Assembly: GCA_032718475.1 (NCBI GenBank)
Contig: JAUCBJ010001919.1
Coordinates: 62,001-126,000 of the forward strand
Direction of reading: 5' to 3'
Source: Nemertoderma westbladi
Lineage: Eukaryota; Xenacoelomorpha; Nemertodermatida; Nemertodermatidae
Length of the DNA: 64,000 bases
In this document: positions 44,306 through 57,948 of the stretch, piece by piece
Layout of the letters: each line of letters opens with the position of its first letter
Numbering within the stretch: position 1 is the first letter of the stretch
The notes under the pieces: generated by a model
The model's input: the letters and a program-made list of their open reading frames with translations, nothing else
What the model was told of the DNA's origin: nothing
Databases searched by the model: none
Position numbers and translations under genes: made by a program

Positions 44306-47300
44306 TTACGGAGCCCCTAAAGGGACATGAAAAAAAATGTTCTTATCTCGGTCCCCGACTTAATAACTCGGGCCCCGAGATAACCAACCAATCAGTGAGT
44401 TGAATTATCTCGGGCCCGACTTAATAACTCGGGCCCCGAGATAACCAAGCAATCAGTGAGTTGAATTATCTCGGGCCCCGACTTAATAACTCGGGCCCCG
44501 AGATAACCAACCAATCAGTGAGTTGAATTATCTCGGGCCCCGACTTAATAACTCGGGCCCAGAGATAACCAACCAATAAGTGAGTTGAATTATCTCGGGC
44601 CCCGACTTAATAACTCGGGCCCTGAGATAACCAACCAATCAGTGAGTTGAATTATCTCGGGCCCCGACTTAATAACTCGGGCCCAGAGATAACCAACCAA
44701 TAAGTGAGTTGAATTATCTCGGGCCCCGACTTAATAACTCGGGCCCAGAGATAACCAACTAATAAGTGAGTTGAATTATTTCGGGCCCCGACTTAATAAC
44801 TCGGGCCCTGAGATAACCAACCAATCAGTGAGTTGAATTATCTCGGGCCCCGACTTAATAACTCGGGCCCCGAGATAACCAACCAATCAGTGAGTTGAAT
44901 TATCTCGGGCCCCGACTTAATAACTCGGGCCCTGAGATAACCAACCAATCAGTGAGTTGAATTATCTCGGGCCCCGACTTAATAACTCGGGCCCCGAGAT
45001 AACCAACCAATCAGTGAGTTGAATTATCTCGGGCCCCGACTTAATAACTCGGGCCCCGAGATAACCAACCAATCAGTGAGTTGAATTATCTCGGGCCCGA
45101 CTTAATAACTCGGGCCCTGAGATAACCAACCAATCAGGGAGTTTAATTATCTCGGCCCCCGACTTAATAAAACTCGGGCCCCGAGATAACCAACCAATCA
45201 GTGAGTAGGTGAATTATCTCGGGCCCCGACTTAATAACTCGGGCCCCGAGATAACCAACCAATCAGTGAGTTGAATTATCTCGGGCCCGACTTAATAACT
45301 CGGGCCCTGAGATAACCAACCAATCAGTGAGTTTAATTATCTCGGCCCCCGACTTAATAAAACTCGGGCCCCGAGATAACCAACCAATCAGTGAGTTGAA
45401 TTATCTCGGGCCCGACTTAATAACTCGGGCCCTGAGATAACCAACCAATCAGGGAGTTTAATTATCTCGGCCCCCGACTTAATAAAACTCGGGCCCTGAG
45501 ATAACCAACCAATCAGTGAGTTTAATTATCTCGGCCCCCGACTTAATAACTCGGGCCCCGAGATAACCAACCAATCAGTGAGTTGAATTATCTCGGGCCC
45601 CGACTTAATAACTCGGGCCCCGAGATAACCAACCAATCAGTGAGTTGAATTATCTCGGGCCCGACTTAATAACTCGGGCCCTGAGATAACCAACCAATCA
45701 GGGAGTTTAATTATCTCGGCCCCCGACTTAATAAAACTCGGGCCCCGAGATAACCAACCAATCAGTGAGTAGGTGAATTATCTCGGGCCCCGACTTAATA
45801 ACTCGGGCCCTGAGATAACCAACCAATCAGTGAGTTGAATTATCTCGGGCCCGACTTAATAACTCGGGCCCTGAGATAACCAACCAATCAGTGAGTTTAA
45901 TTATCTCGGCCCCCGACTTAATAAAACTCGGCCTCCGAGATAACCAACCAATCAGTGAGTTGAATTATCTCGGGCCCCGACTTAATAACTCGGGCCCCGA
46001 GATAACCAACCAATCACTGAGTTGAATTATCTCGGGCCCCGACTTAATAACTCGGGCCCCGAGATAACCAACCAATCAGTGAGTTGAATTATCTCGGGCC
46101 CGCCTTAATAACTCGGGCCCTGAGATAACCAACCAATCAGTGAGTTGAATTATCTCGGGCCCCGACTTAATAACTCGGGCCCCGAGATAACCAACCAATC
46201 AGTGAGTTGAATTATCTCGGGCCCCGAGATAATCAACCAATCAGTGAGTTGAATTATCTCGAGCCCCGACTTAATAACTCGGCCCCTGAGATAACCAACC
46301 AATCAGTGAGTTGAATTATCTCGGGCCCGACTTAATAACTCGGGCCCCGAGATAACCAACCAATCAGTGAGTTGAATTATCTCGGGCCCGACTTAATAAC
46401 TCGGCCCCTGAGATAACCAACCAATCAGTGAGTTGAATTATCTCGGGCCCGACTTAATAACTCGGGCCCCGAGATAACCAACCAATCAGTGAGTTGAATT
46501 ATCTCGGGCCCCGACATAATCAACCAATCAGTGAGTTGAATTATCTCGGGCCCGACTTAATAACTCGGGCCCCGAGATACCCAACCAATCAGTGAGTTGA
46601 ATTATCTCGGGCCCCGACTTAATAACTCGGGCCCCGAGATAACCAACCAATCAGTGAGTTGAATTATCTCGGGCCCGACTTAATAACTCGGGCCCTGAGA
46701 TAACCAACCAATCAGTGAGTTTAATTATCTCGGCCCCCGACTTAATAAAACTCGGGCCCCGAGATAACCAACCAATCAGTGAGTTGAATTATCTCGGGCC
46801 CGACTTAATAACTCGGGCCCTGAGATAACCAACCAATCAGGGAGTTTAATTATCTCGGCCCCCGACTTAATAAAACTCGGGCCCTGAGATAACCAACCAA
46901 TCAGTGAGTTTAATTATCTCGGCCCCCGACTTAATAACTCGGGCCCCGAGATAACCAACCAATCAGTGAGTTGAATTATCTCGGGCCCCGACTTAATAAC
47001 TCGGGCCCCGAGATAACCAACCAATCAGTGAGTTGAATTATCTCGGGCCCGACTTAATAACTCGGGCCCTGAGATAACCAACCAATCAGGGAGTTTAATT
47101 ATCTCGGCCCCCGACTTAATAAAACTCGGGCCCCGAGATAACCAACCAATCAGTGAGTAGGTGAATTATCTCGGGCCCCGACTTAATAACTCGGGCCCTG
47201 AGATAACCAACCAATCAGTGAGTTGAATTATCTCGGGCCCGACTTAATAACTCGGGCCCTGAGATAACCAACCAATCAGTGAGTTTAATTATCTCGGCCC

Positions 47301-50300
47301 CCGACTTAATAAAACTCGGCCTCCGAGATAACCAACCAATCAGTGAGTTGAATTATCTCGGGCCCCGACTTAATAACTCGGGCCCCGAGATAACCAACCA
47401 ATCACTGAGTTGAATTATCTCGGGCCCCGACTTAATAACTCGGGCCCCGAGATAACCAACCAATCAGTGAGTTGAATTATCTCGGGCCCGCCTTAATAAC
47501 TCGGGCCCTGAGATAACCAACCAATCAGTGAGTTGAATTATCTCGGGCCCCGACTTAATAACTCGGGCCCCGAGATAACCAACCAATCAGTGAGTTGAAT
47601 TATCTCGGGCCCCGAGATAATCAACCAATCAGTGAGTTGAATTATCTCGAGCCCCGACTTAATAACTCGGCCCCTGAGATAACCAACCAATCAGTGAGTT
47701 GAATTATCTCGGGCCCGACTTAATAACTCGGGCCCCGAGATAACCAACCAATCAGTGAGTTGAATTATCTCGGGCCCGACTTAATAACTCGGCCCCTGAG
47801 ATAACCAACCAATCAGTGAGTTGAATTATCTCGGGCCCGACTTAATAACTCGGGCCCCGAGATAACCAACCAATCAGTGAGTTGAATTATCTCGGGCCCC
47901 GACATAATCAACCAATCAGTGAGTTGAATTATCTCGGGCCCGACTTAATAACTCGGGCCCCGAGATACCCAACCAATCAGTGAGTTGAATTATCTCGGGC
48001 CCCGACTTAATAACTCGGGCCCCGAGATAACCAACCAATCAGTGAGTTGAATTATCTCGGGCCCGACTTAATAACTCGGGCCCCGAGATAACCAACCAAT
48101 CAGTGAGTTGAATTATCTCGGGCCCGACTTAATAACTCGGCCCCTGAGATAACCAACCAATCAGTGAGTTGAATTATCTCGGGCCCCGACTTAATAACTC
48201 GGCCCCTGAGATAACCAACCAATCAGTGTGTTAAATTATCTCGGGCCCCGAGATAATCAACCAATCAGTGAGTTGAATTATCTCGGGCCCGACTTAATAA
48301 ATCGGGCCCTGAGATAACCAACCAATCAGTGAGTTGAATTATCTCGGGCCCCGACTTAATAAATCGGGCCCTGAGATAACCAACCAATCAGTGAGTTGAA
48401 TTATCTCGGGCCCGACTTAATAACTCGGCCCCTGAGATAACCAACCAATCAGTGAGTTGAATTATCTCGGGCCCCGAGATAATCAACCAATCAGTGAGTT
48501 GAATTATCTCGGGCCCGACTTAATAACTCGGGCCCCGAGATAACCAACCAATCAGTGAGTTGAATTATCTCGGGCCCCGACTTAATAAATCGGGCCCTGA
48601 GATAACCAACCAATCAGTGAGTTGAATTATCTCGGCCCCCGACTTAATAAAACTCGGGCCCCGAGATAACCAACCATTCAGTGAGTTGAATTATCTCGGG
48701 CCCCGAGATAATCAACCAATCAGTGAGTTGAATTATCTCGAGCTCCGACTTAATAACTCGGCCCCTGAGATAACCAACCAATCAGTGAGTTGAATTATCT
48801 CGGGCCCCGACTTAATAACTCGGCCCCTGAGATAACCAACCAATCAGTGAGTTAAATTATCTCGGGCCCCGAGATAATCAACCAATCAGTGAGTTGAATT
48901 ATCTCGGGCCCGACTTAATAAATCGGGCCCTGAGATAACCAACCAATCAGTGAGTTGAATTATCTCGGGCCCCGACTTAATAAATCGGGCCCTGAGATAA
49001 CCAACCAATCAGTGAGTTGAATTATCTCGGGCCCCGACTTAATAAATCGGGCCCTGAGATAACCAACCAATCAGTGAGTTGAATTATCTCGGGCCCGACT
49101 TAATAACTCGGCCCCTGAGATAACCAACCAATCAGTGAGTTGAATTATTTCGGGCCCCGACTTAATAACTCGGGCCCCGAGATAACCAACCAATCAGTGA
49201 GTTGAATTATCTCGGGCCCCGACTTAACTCGGCCCCTGAGATAACCAACCAATCAGTGAGTTGAATTATCTCGGGCCCCGAGATAACCAACCAATCAGTG
49301 AGTTGAATTATCTCGGGCCCCGACTTAATAAATCGGGCCCTGAGATAACCAACCAATCAGTGAGTTGAATTATCTCGGCCCCCGACTTAATAAAACTCGG
49401 GCCCCGAGATAACCAACCATTCAGTGAGTTGAATTATCTCGGGCCCCGAGATAATCAACCAATCAGTGAGTTGAATTATCTCGAGCTCCGACTTAATAAC
49501 TCGGCCCCTGAGATAACCAACCAATCAGTGAGTTGAATTATCTCGGGCCCCGACTTAATAACTCGGCCCCTGAGATAACCAACCAATCAGTGAGTTGAAT
49601 TATCTCGGGCCCCGACTTAATCAACCAATCAGTGAGTTGAATTATCTCGGGCCCGACTTAATAACTCGGGCCCCGAGATAACCAACCAATCAGTGAATTG
49701 AATTATCTCGGGCCCCGACTTCATAACTCGGGCCCCGAGATAACCAACCAATCAGTGAGTTGAATTATCTCGGGCCCCGAGATAACCAACCAATCAGTGA
49801 GTTGAATTATCTCGGGCCCCGACTTAATAACTCGGGCCCCGAGATAACCAATCAATCAGTGAGTTGAATTATCTCGGGCCCCGACTTAATAACTCGGGCC
49901 CCGAGATAACCAATCAATCAGTGAGTTGAATTATCTCGGGCCCCGACTTAATAACTCGGGCCCCGAGATAACCAACCAATCAGTGAGTTGAATTATCTCG
50001 GGCCCCGACTTAATAACTCGGGCCCCGAGATAACCAATCAATCAGTGAGTTGAATTATCTCGGGCCCCGACTTAATAACTCGGGCCCCGAGATAACCAAC
50101 CAATCAGTGAGTTGAATTATCTCGGGCCCCGACTTAATAACTCGGGCCCCGAGATAACCAATCAATCAGTGAGTTGAATTATCTCGGGCCCCGACTTAAT
50201 AACTCGGGCCCCGAGATAACCAACCAATCAGTGAGTTGAATTATCTCGGGCCCCGAGATAACCAACCAATCAGTGAGTTGAATTATCTCGGGCCCCAATT

Positions 50301-50731
50301 TAATAACTCGGGCCCCGAGAAAACTAACCAATCAGTGAGCTTAATTATCTCGGGCCCCGACATAATAACTCGGGCCCCGAGAAAACTAACCAATCAGTGA
50401 GTTTAATTATCTCGGGCCCCGACATAATAACTCGGGCCCCGAGATAACCAACCAATCAGTGAGTTTAATTATCTGGGGGCCCCGGGATTTTTTAATAGAA
50501 GGCTTGTGTGACATGTGTTGTTGTCAATCTGAGCGAGTTGAAGTGCTTAGGGTTGTCCTGTACTTGTACTGCACTATGCCTATCCTATCTGCATATAGGA
50601 TTACTGAATTAGATCCCGAGATGATTTAACTAACTGATTGGTTGATTATCTAGGGGCCCGAGTAATTAAGTCGGGGCCCAAGATAATAAAAAAATAAAAA
50701 TATTTTTCATGCCCCTTTATGGGCTCCGTAA
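44306..50731. mobile_element. MITE-like element whose inner end expanded into a satellite
   Basis: The left edge (TTACGGAGCCC, CTAAAGGGACATGAAAA, then the satellite unit) and the right edge are inverted copies of each other. The right edge, read on the minus strand, gives TTACGGAGCCC, ATAAAGGGGCATGAAAAA, then one unit ending AATCAACCAATCAGTTAGT. Both ends abut TA, which would fit a TA target duplication. About 98 units of the satellite lie in left-end orientation, with a single inverted unit at 50,620-50,690 and a non-repetitive core at about 50,485-50,615. No transposase is present. Confidence 0.75.
44350..50475. repeat. 62-bp palindromic satellite array
   Basis: The main unit is 62 bp. TTATCTCGGGCCCCGA, then CTTAATAAC, then a near-inverted TCGGGCCCCGAGATAA, form a hairpin, followed by the linker CCAACCAATCAGTGAGTTGAA. 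Length variants of about 61, 64 and 66 bp occur. Short units near 46,220, 47,610 and 48,240 keep a single GGGCCCCGAGATAATC and lack the second arm. Markers recur at 1,388 bp (GTAGGTG at 45,771 and 47,159; GCCTCC at 45,931 and 47,319; GAGATACCC at about 46,580 and 47,968), showing a larger duplication. Confidence 0.96.
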
Positions 50732-50988
50732 TTTATCTAATAATTCGCATGTCGATCTTTACGGATGCATGTAGGTAAATATTGTCAAAATCTATTGATT
50801 ATTACAAAACGGTGGTCCTTGTACACCTTACAATGTACTTACACTGCCGTAAACAACATACCGGTATCCGTAACACAGACTGTAAGGTTTACGTGAGTGA
50901 TGATGATGTATGATATTGTGTTAATAGTTTGCGCATTCTTAACATTTTGTGCTTTATGTCGAAAACTAATTAGTCCACTTACATTTTG
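50732..50988. other. Unassigned spacer
   Basis: This is single-copy-looking sequence between two satellites. No reading frame or RNA gene is recognised. One ACCGGT is present near 50,860. Confidence 0.5.
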
Positions 50989-53366
50989 ATTGTGTCTAAA
51001 CCGGAGATTCGGTATCGGGCTGTGGTATAGTCATTGTGTCTACACCCGAGATTCGGTATCGGGCTATGGTATAGTCATTGTGTCTACACCCGAGATTCGG
51101 TATCGGGCTATGGTATAGTCATTGTGTCTAAACCCGAGATTCGGTATCGGGCTATGGTATAGTCATTGTGTCTACACCGGAGATTCGGTATCGGGCTATG
51201 GTATAGTCATTGTGTGTACACCGGAGATTCGGTATCGGGCTGTGGTATAGTCATTGTGTCTACACCGGAGATTCGGTATCGGGCTGTGGTATAGTCATTG
51301 TGTCTACACCGGAGATTCGGTATCGGGCTATGGTATAGTCATTGTGTCTACACCCGAGATTCGGTATCGGGCTATGGTATAGTCATTGTGTCTACACCGG
51401 AGATTCGGTATCGGGCTATGGTATAGTCATTGTGTCTACACCGGAGATTCGGTATCGGGCTATGGTATAGTCATTGTGTCTACACCCGAGATTCGGTATC
51501 GGGCTATGGTATAGTCATTGTGTCTATACCGGAGATTCGGTATCGGGCTGTGGTATAGTCATTGTGTCTACACCCGAGATTCGGTATCGGGCTATGGTAT
51601 AGTCATTGTGTCTACACCGGAGATTCGGTATCGGGCTATGGTATAGTCATTGTGTCTACACCGGAGATTCGGTATCGGGCTGTGGTATAGTCATTGTGTC
51701 TACACCCGAGATTCGGTATCGGGCTATGGTATAGTCATTGTGTCTACACCGGAGATTCGGTATCGGGCTATGGTATAGTCATTGTGTCTACACCCGAGAT
51801 TCGGTATCGGGCTATGGTATAGTCATTGTGTCTACACCGGAGATTCGGTATCGGGCTGTGGTATAGTCATTGTGTCTACACCCGAGATTCGGTATCGGGC
51901 TATGGTATAGTCATTGTGTCTACACCCGAGATTCGGTATCGGGCTATGGTATAGTCATTGTGTCTACACCGGAGATTCGGTATCGGGCTGTGGTATAGTC
52001 ATTGTGTCTACACCCGAGATTCGGTATCGGGCTGTGGTATAGTCATTGTGTCTACACCCGAGATTCGGTATCGGGCTATGGTATAGTCATTGTGTCTACA
52101 CCCGAGATTCGGTATCGGGCTGTGGTATAGTCATTGTGTCTACACCGGAGATTCGGTATCGGGCTGTGGTATAGTCATTGTGTCTACACCCGAGATTCGG
52201 TATCGGGCTATGGTATAGTCATTGTGTCTACACCCGAGATTCGGTATCGGGCTATGGTATAGTCATTGTGTCTACACCGGAGATTCGGTATCGGGCTATG
52301 GTATAGTCATTGTGTCTACACCGGAGATTCGGTATCGGGCTATGGTATAGTCATTGTGTCTACACCGGAGATTCGGTATCGGGCTATGGTATAGTCATTG
52401 TGTCTACACCGGAGATTCGGTATCGGGCTGTGGTATAGTCATTGTGTCTACACCCGAGATTCGGTATCGGGCTGTGGTATAGTCATTGTGTCTACACCGG
52501 AGATTCGGTATCGGGCTGTGGTATAGTCATTGTGTCTACACCCGAGATTCGGTATCGGGCTATGGTATAGTCATTGTGTCTACACCCGAGATTCGGTATC
52601 GGGCTATGGTATAGTCATTGTGTCTACACCGGAGATTCGGTATCGGGCTATGGTATAGTCATTGTGTCTACACCGGAGATTCGGTATCGGGCTATGGTAT
52701 AGTCATTGTGTCTACACCGGAGATTCGGTATCGGGCTATGGTATAGTCATTGTGTCTACACCGGAGATTCGGTATCGGGCTGTGGTATAGTCATTGTGTC
52801 TACACCCGAGATTCGGTATCGGGCTGTGGTATAGTCATTGTGTCTACACCCGAGATTCGGTATCGGGCTATGGTATAGTCATTGTGTCTACACCGGAGAT
52901 TCGGTATCGGGCTATGGTATAGTCATTGTGTCTAAACCCGAGATTCGGTATCGGGCTATGGTATAGTCATTGTGTCTACACCGGAGATTCGGTATCGGGC
53001 TATGGTATAGTCATTGTGTCTACACCGGAGATTCGGTATCGGGCTATGGTATAGTCATTGTGTCTACACCCGAGATTCGGTATCGGGCTATGGTATAGTC
53101 ATTGTGTCTACACCGGAGATTCGGTATCGGGCTATGGTATAGTCATTGTGTCTACACCGGAGATTCGGTATCGGGCTATGGTATAGTCATTGTGTCTACA
53201 CCCGAGATTCGGTATCGGGCTGTGGTATAGTCATTGTGTCTACACCCGAGATTCGGTATCGGGCTATGGTATAGTCATTGTGTCTACACCGGAGATTCGG
53301 TATCGGGCTATGGTATAGTCATTGTGTCTACACCCGAGATTCGGTATCGGGCTATGGTATAGTCAT
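50989..53366. repeat. 44-bp satellite array (54 units)
   Basis: The unit is 44 bp with core GAGATTCGGTATCGGGCT and TGGTATAGTCATTGTGTC. The length of 2,378 bp gives 54 copies. Two positions vary over and over in otherwise identical units: ACACCCGAG versus ACACCGGAG, and GGGCTATGG versus GGGCTGTGG. Other changes are rare. The array stops abruptly inside a unit at 53,366. No coding role is apparent. Confidence 0.97.
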
Positions 53367-54480
53367 AGTCAAGGACATTTGACGATTAATTTTGGTGTCA
53401 ATTGCTTTTATGGGATTGATGACGTAGATGTTAGTTCGAGCCTACTTTCTTACACCTTTTGTGGCATATATCTAGACAATGATGTCATTATATTCTTGTT
53501 TAGATGGTAGATGACCTGAATCCAAGGTCTCCGGGAGATATGAATTCAATATAATTAATAATATACTGCCAAAATAATGTGTTTTGGATTGTTTTATATA
53601 TAATTTGGTGAAAATGTAAGATTTATTCAGAAAGTGAATTATTTGGTGCAAATCCGATCTATTTGGTTTTTTATTATTTTTTGCAACAACTTTAATTGGT
53701 TTATCTCTAATACATACTTGATGAATATCACAAAATTATATTCATTGAAAATGTAATTGCTATTTCTAAAGCTATATTATGTGTCATTTGCTCTTGCGCA
53801 AGTCCCCCCACTACTGGGAGGCTTACTGTAATATCATGCATGATATGCAATTGGATGCAACCAAAAGGCCCATCATTAATAACAACAAACTCCTTTCTCT
53901 CCGTGTGCTAAACGTGCCAAACACCACAAATGTGTGTATTTATCATTCTTACAGTAATCATTAGGTTACGCCTTCATATCGTTGTGGTGGGTTTTTCTTT
54001 GTTTAGCATCAAAATGGAATGAAATACAATAGGAATTATGACGCAAGTGTTACAACTGAGGGTGTTACTGAACACACCCAGTCTCTTATCTTTCCAAACA
54101 TTACACACGGAGCATAAACATAGGGAAATGTGTCCATTAATGAGAGGAGATCCTGGCGAGTGCAGTTCATCGCGATTGCATCAATTAATTCATTGCAAAG
54201 CGCCAGCGATACTAACCAACGATTTGTAATATCGTTAACACGGAGAGCTCGGCCTATGGTGTCTCGTCGCCTACAGCCGCACCCTGTGTGCGCACCAGGG
54301 ACCCCCCCCCCCCCCCCCCCTCCCCCCTCCTAATATAATACAGGGTAAAACAGCCTCGTCATAGTGATGATAACAGGCGAAACCCATCGCAACTGTTGTA
54401 CCGGAATAAATCTAACAATAAATTAAACATATTAGCTGTCCAGATTAATGGAAAACCATCGGGGTTATAGCATTACGTAG
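53367..54480. other. Unassigned spacer with poly-C tract
   Basis: I see no gene with recognisable domains. Frames of 60-67 codons near 53,779 and 54,038-54,333 have no supporting features. A run of 19 C followed by T, six C, TCC lies at 54,302-54,330. Confidence 0.5.
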
Positions 54481-56243
54481 GTCTGTATAATAATATTTGT
54501 AACTACTGTACAGTATATAGACAGTCTGTATAATATTTGCAACTACTGTACAGTATATAGACAGTCTGTATAATATTTGCAACTACTGTACAGTATATAG
54601 ACAGTCTGTATAATATTTGCAACTACTGTACAGTATATAGACAGTCTGTATAATATTTGCAACTACTGTACAGTATATAGACAGTCTGTATAATATTTGC
54701 AACTACTGTACAGTATATAGACAGTCTGTATAATATTTGCAACTACTGTACAGTATATAGACAGTCTGTATAATATTTGCAACTACTGTACAGTATATAG
54801 ACAGTCTGTATAATATTTGCAACTACTGTACAGTATATAGACAGTCTGTATAATATTTGCAACTACTGTACAGTATATAGACAGTCTGTATAATATTTGC
54901 AACTACTGTACAGTATATAGACAGTCTGTATAATATTTGCAACTACTGTACAGTATATAGACAGTCTGTATAATATTTGCAACTACTGTACAGTATATAG
55001 ACAGTCTGTATAATATTTGCAACTACTGTACAGTATATAGACAGTCTGTATAATATTTGCAACTACTGTACAGTATATAGACAGTCTGTATAATATTTGC
55101 AACTACTGTACAGTATATAGACAGTCTGTATAATATTTGCAACTACTGTACAGTATATAGACAGTCTGTATAATATTTGCAACTACTGTACAGTATATAG
55201 ACAGTCTGTATAATATTTGCAACTACTGTACAGTATATAGACAGTCTGTATAATATTTGCAACTACTGTACAGTATATAGACAGTCTGTATAATATTTGC
55301 AACTACTGTACAGTATATAGACAGTCTGTATAATATTTGCAACTACTGTACAGTATATAGACAGTCTGTATAATATTTGCAACTACTGTACAGTATATAG
55401 ACAGTCTGTATAATATTTGCAACTACTGTACAGTATATAGACAGTCTGTATAATATTTGCAACTACTGTACAGTATATAGACAGTCTGTATAATATTTGC
55501 AACTACTGTACAGTATATAGACAGTCTGTATAATATTTCCAACTACTGTACAGTATATAGACAGTCTGTATAATATTTGCAACTACTGTACAGTATATAG
55601 ACAGTCTGTATAATATTTGCAACTACTGTACAGTATATAGACAGTCTGTATAATATTTGCAACTACTGTACAGTATATAGACAGTCTGTATAATATTTGC
55701 AACTACTGTACAGTATATAGACAGTCTGTATAATATTTGCAACTACTGTACAGTATATAGACAGTCTGTATAATATTTGCAACTACTGTACAGTATATAG
55801 ACAGTCTGTATAATATTTCCAACTACTGTACAGTATATAGACAGTCTGTATAATATTTGCAACTACTGTACAGTATATAGACAGTCTGTATAATATTTGC
55901 AACTACTGTACAGTATATAGACAGTCTGTATAATATTTCCAACTACTGTACAGTATATAGACAGTCTGTATAATATTTGCAACTACTGTACAGTATATAG
56001 ACAGTCTGTATAATATTTGCAACTACTGTACAGTATATAGACAGTCTGTATAATATTTCCAACTACTGTACAGTATATAGACAGTCTGTATAATATTTCC
56101 AACTACTGTACAGTATATAGACAGTCTGTATAATATTTGTAACTACTGTACAGTATATAGGCAGTCTGTATAATATTTGCAACTACTGTACAGTATATAG
56201 ACAGTCTGTATAATATTTCCAACTACTGTACAGTATATAGACA
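54481..56243. repeat. 40-bp satellite array (about 44 units), very homogeneous
   Basis: The unit is exactly 40 bp and contains the perfect 12-bp palindrome TACTGTACAGTA. Its ends (GTCTGTATA and TATATAGAC) are nearly inverted, so a whole unit can fold. Units from 54,521 to about 55,538 appear identical. Substitutions (TTTGC to TTTCC) appear only in the right part, at 55,539, 55,819, 55,939, 56,059, 56,099 and 56,219. The first unit has a 3-bp insertion. Confidence 0.97.
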
Positions 56244-57654
56244 AAGACGTCAAAATAATAAAATAGTTTCGTTTACATAATAGAACGGAAGGGAAACCCC
56301 AACCCACGCGGCCTCGTCGACGCTGATGAATATACTGTATTAGCTACCGGTATTACTGAACTGAGATTATCTTAAAATGGCCGGCATTTTTTAGTATTAC
56401 ATGTAAAAGCTTTTGCGGATATAATCAGTCCCCCTCGTCCGCAAAGTACCGTTATAGGTGTTTTAACGGACATAAAAGTCATTCTTCTATATGTGTGCTT
56501 TGGCGGACATGGTAAGGCAAAAAACCCGCAATGCGTCAAATACCCTGGCACAGCTTAGCCTTGATGATTCAGATTACGACATCTAACAGCTGGTTGCTGG
56601 CATGGAAACGGCCATTGGACACATGGTTCTTTGTTTAGCTTAACAGCCAATCAGAGCGATTTTTTCTGTCGATGTGGAGATATTTGGCAGATCATGCTAG
56701 GAGTGTTCAGTCTTACTGTTTTTCTTGATACTGTTGTGTTGTTTCTATCTAGGCCAGGAACACCGGCTCTAGAGTCAATTCGTTTCAGACTTTAGAAGAA
56801 ACATTAGTAGGCTTAGATTATAGAGCGTATAACTGTTACCAGTCAACTCAATCGGCACATATATTGTCATATCATATCTTAACCTACCGTCTTAATGCTT
56901 TTTACTGTTGTTATTATTTTGTATCAGTTGGTTGAATATTATTTGGAGAACATCTATAAAGAACCCAAATTTCCCAATTTTCTTGATACACTACAGGTTA
57001 GAGAGACAGGTTACATATAGCGATTGCGACTTATATTATTGTGGTTTGTATTGAATTTAATGCTATTTGATAAGCACTACATGAGTCAGTTGCTGTTCTC
57101 TTTATATATGATAAAATTCATTGACGGTCGGCAAATTAGTGAGCAGTATTGTGCGTTACCGGTAGTGTGCATGATTGTGGCTGATAACTAAGCATCTCGT
57201 AAAGAATGCGCCTCATACGTGAATCATAAGCCTTACCGACATACCGTTGTGTTTAGTATAAGTCACAGCTCTGTTTACCTAGATAGAGCGCCACATCCTA
57301 AAGGAACTGTTAATATTTCCCGAAAGTGAATAATATTGGTTAGAAATTATTTATTAACGATCAATCGAATAATACAGTAAGCTTACACTGCAATAACAAT
57401 CTAAGCCCTACGAATCCAGTCTCCCGGGTATATCCAGCGGGTGAATGGACGCGCACTAGGCTGGCTTCGGCTAATGTTGTGTTTATTGGTATTAAATATT
57501 TGTCATTTTCTAAAGTCTATTTATAAACCAAAAGACATATAAATTTTGGCAGGTTAAACTGCTAAAGGTCTACAAAAGCGTGTACAATAACAGTTATTGT
57601 CTTTATTGCAGTAAGCAATAAAGTTGAAAGTACCGGTCGACCGGTAAACCTGAA
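56244..57654. other. Unassigned spacer
   Basis: No coding region is recognised on either strand. The sequence looks single-copy. A CCAAT in AACAGCCAATCAGAGCG near 56,643 is the only promoter-like element I noticed. Confidence 0.45.
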
Positions 57655-57772
57655 CCGGTACTGCTGTAGGTCCGTAGGCCCAACTGCCAGAATCGGTACT
57701 GCTGTAGGTCCGTAGGCCCAACTGCCAGAACCGGTACTGCTGTAGGTCCGTAGGCCCAACTGTCCTAACCGG
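57655..57772. repeat. 38-bp minisatellite, three units
   Basis: Three tandem copies of a 38-bp unit with CCGGTACTGCTGTAGGTCCG and TAGGCCCAACTG. The 76-codon minus-strand frame across it is a by-product. Confidence 0.85.
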
Positions 57773-57948
57773 TACTTCCAGTATAAGTACATTAGTATTA
57801 TTCGATTTTGATTATTGTATACCGGTAGGTCTCGATATTAAATCGGGGATGCCTGGTTTTTATTGGGATTTTACTTAGGTCTATTTCTGTCAGTTTTATT
57901 TCCTAGTAAGTTAATATTGAGCTGAAGACGTGTAAGTCTGCTCAGATT

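Noticed and set aside
53322-53510. 62-codon frame starting in the last 44-bp unit
   Set aside because: It begins within the satellite, and its remainder has no recognisable domain.
57562-57792. Minus-strand 76-codon frame with repeated GLRTYSST-like units
   Set aside because: It reads across the three-unit 38-bp minisatellite; no domain and no context.
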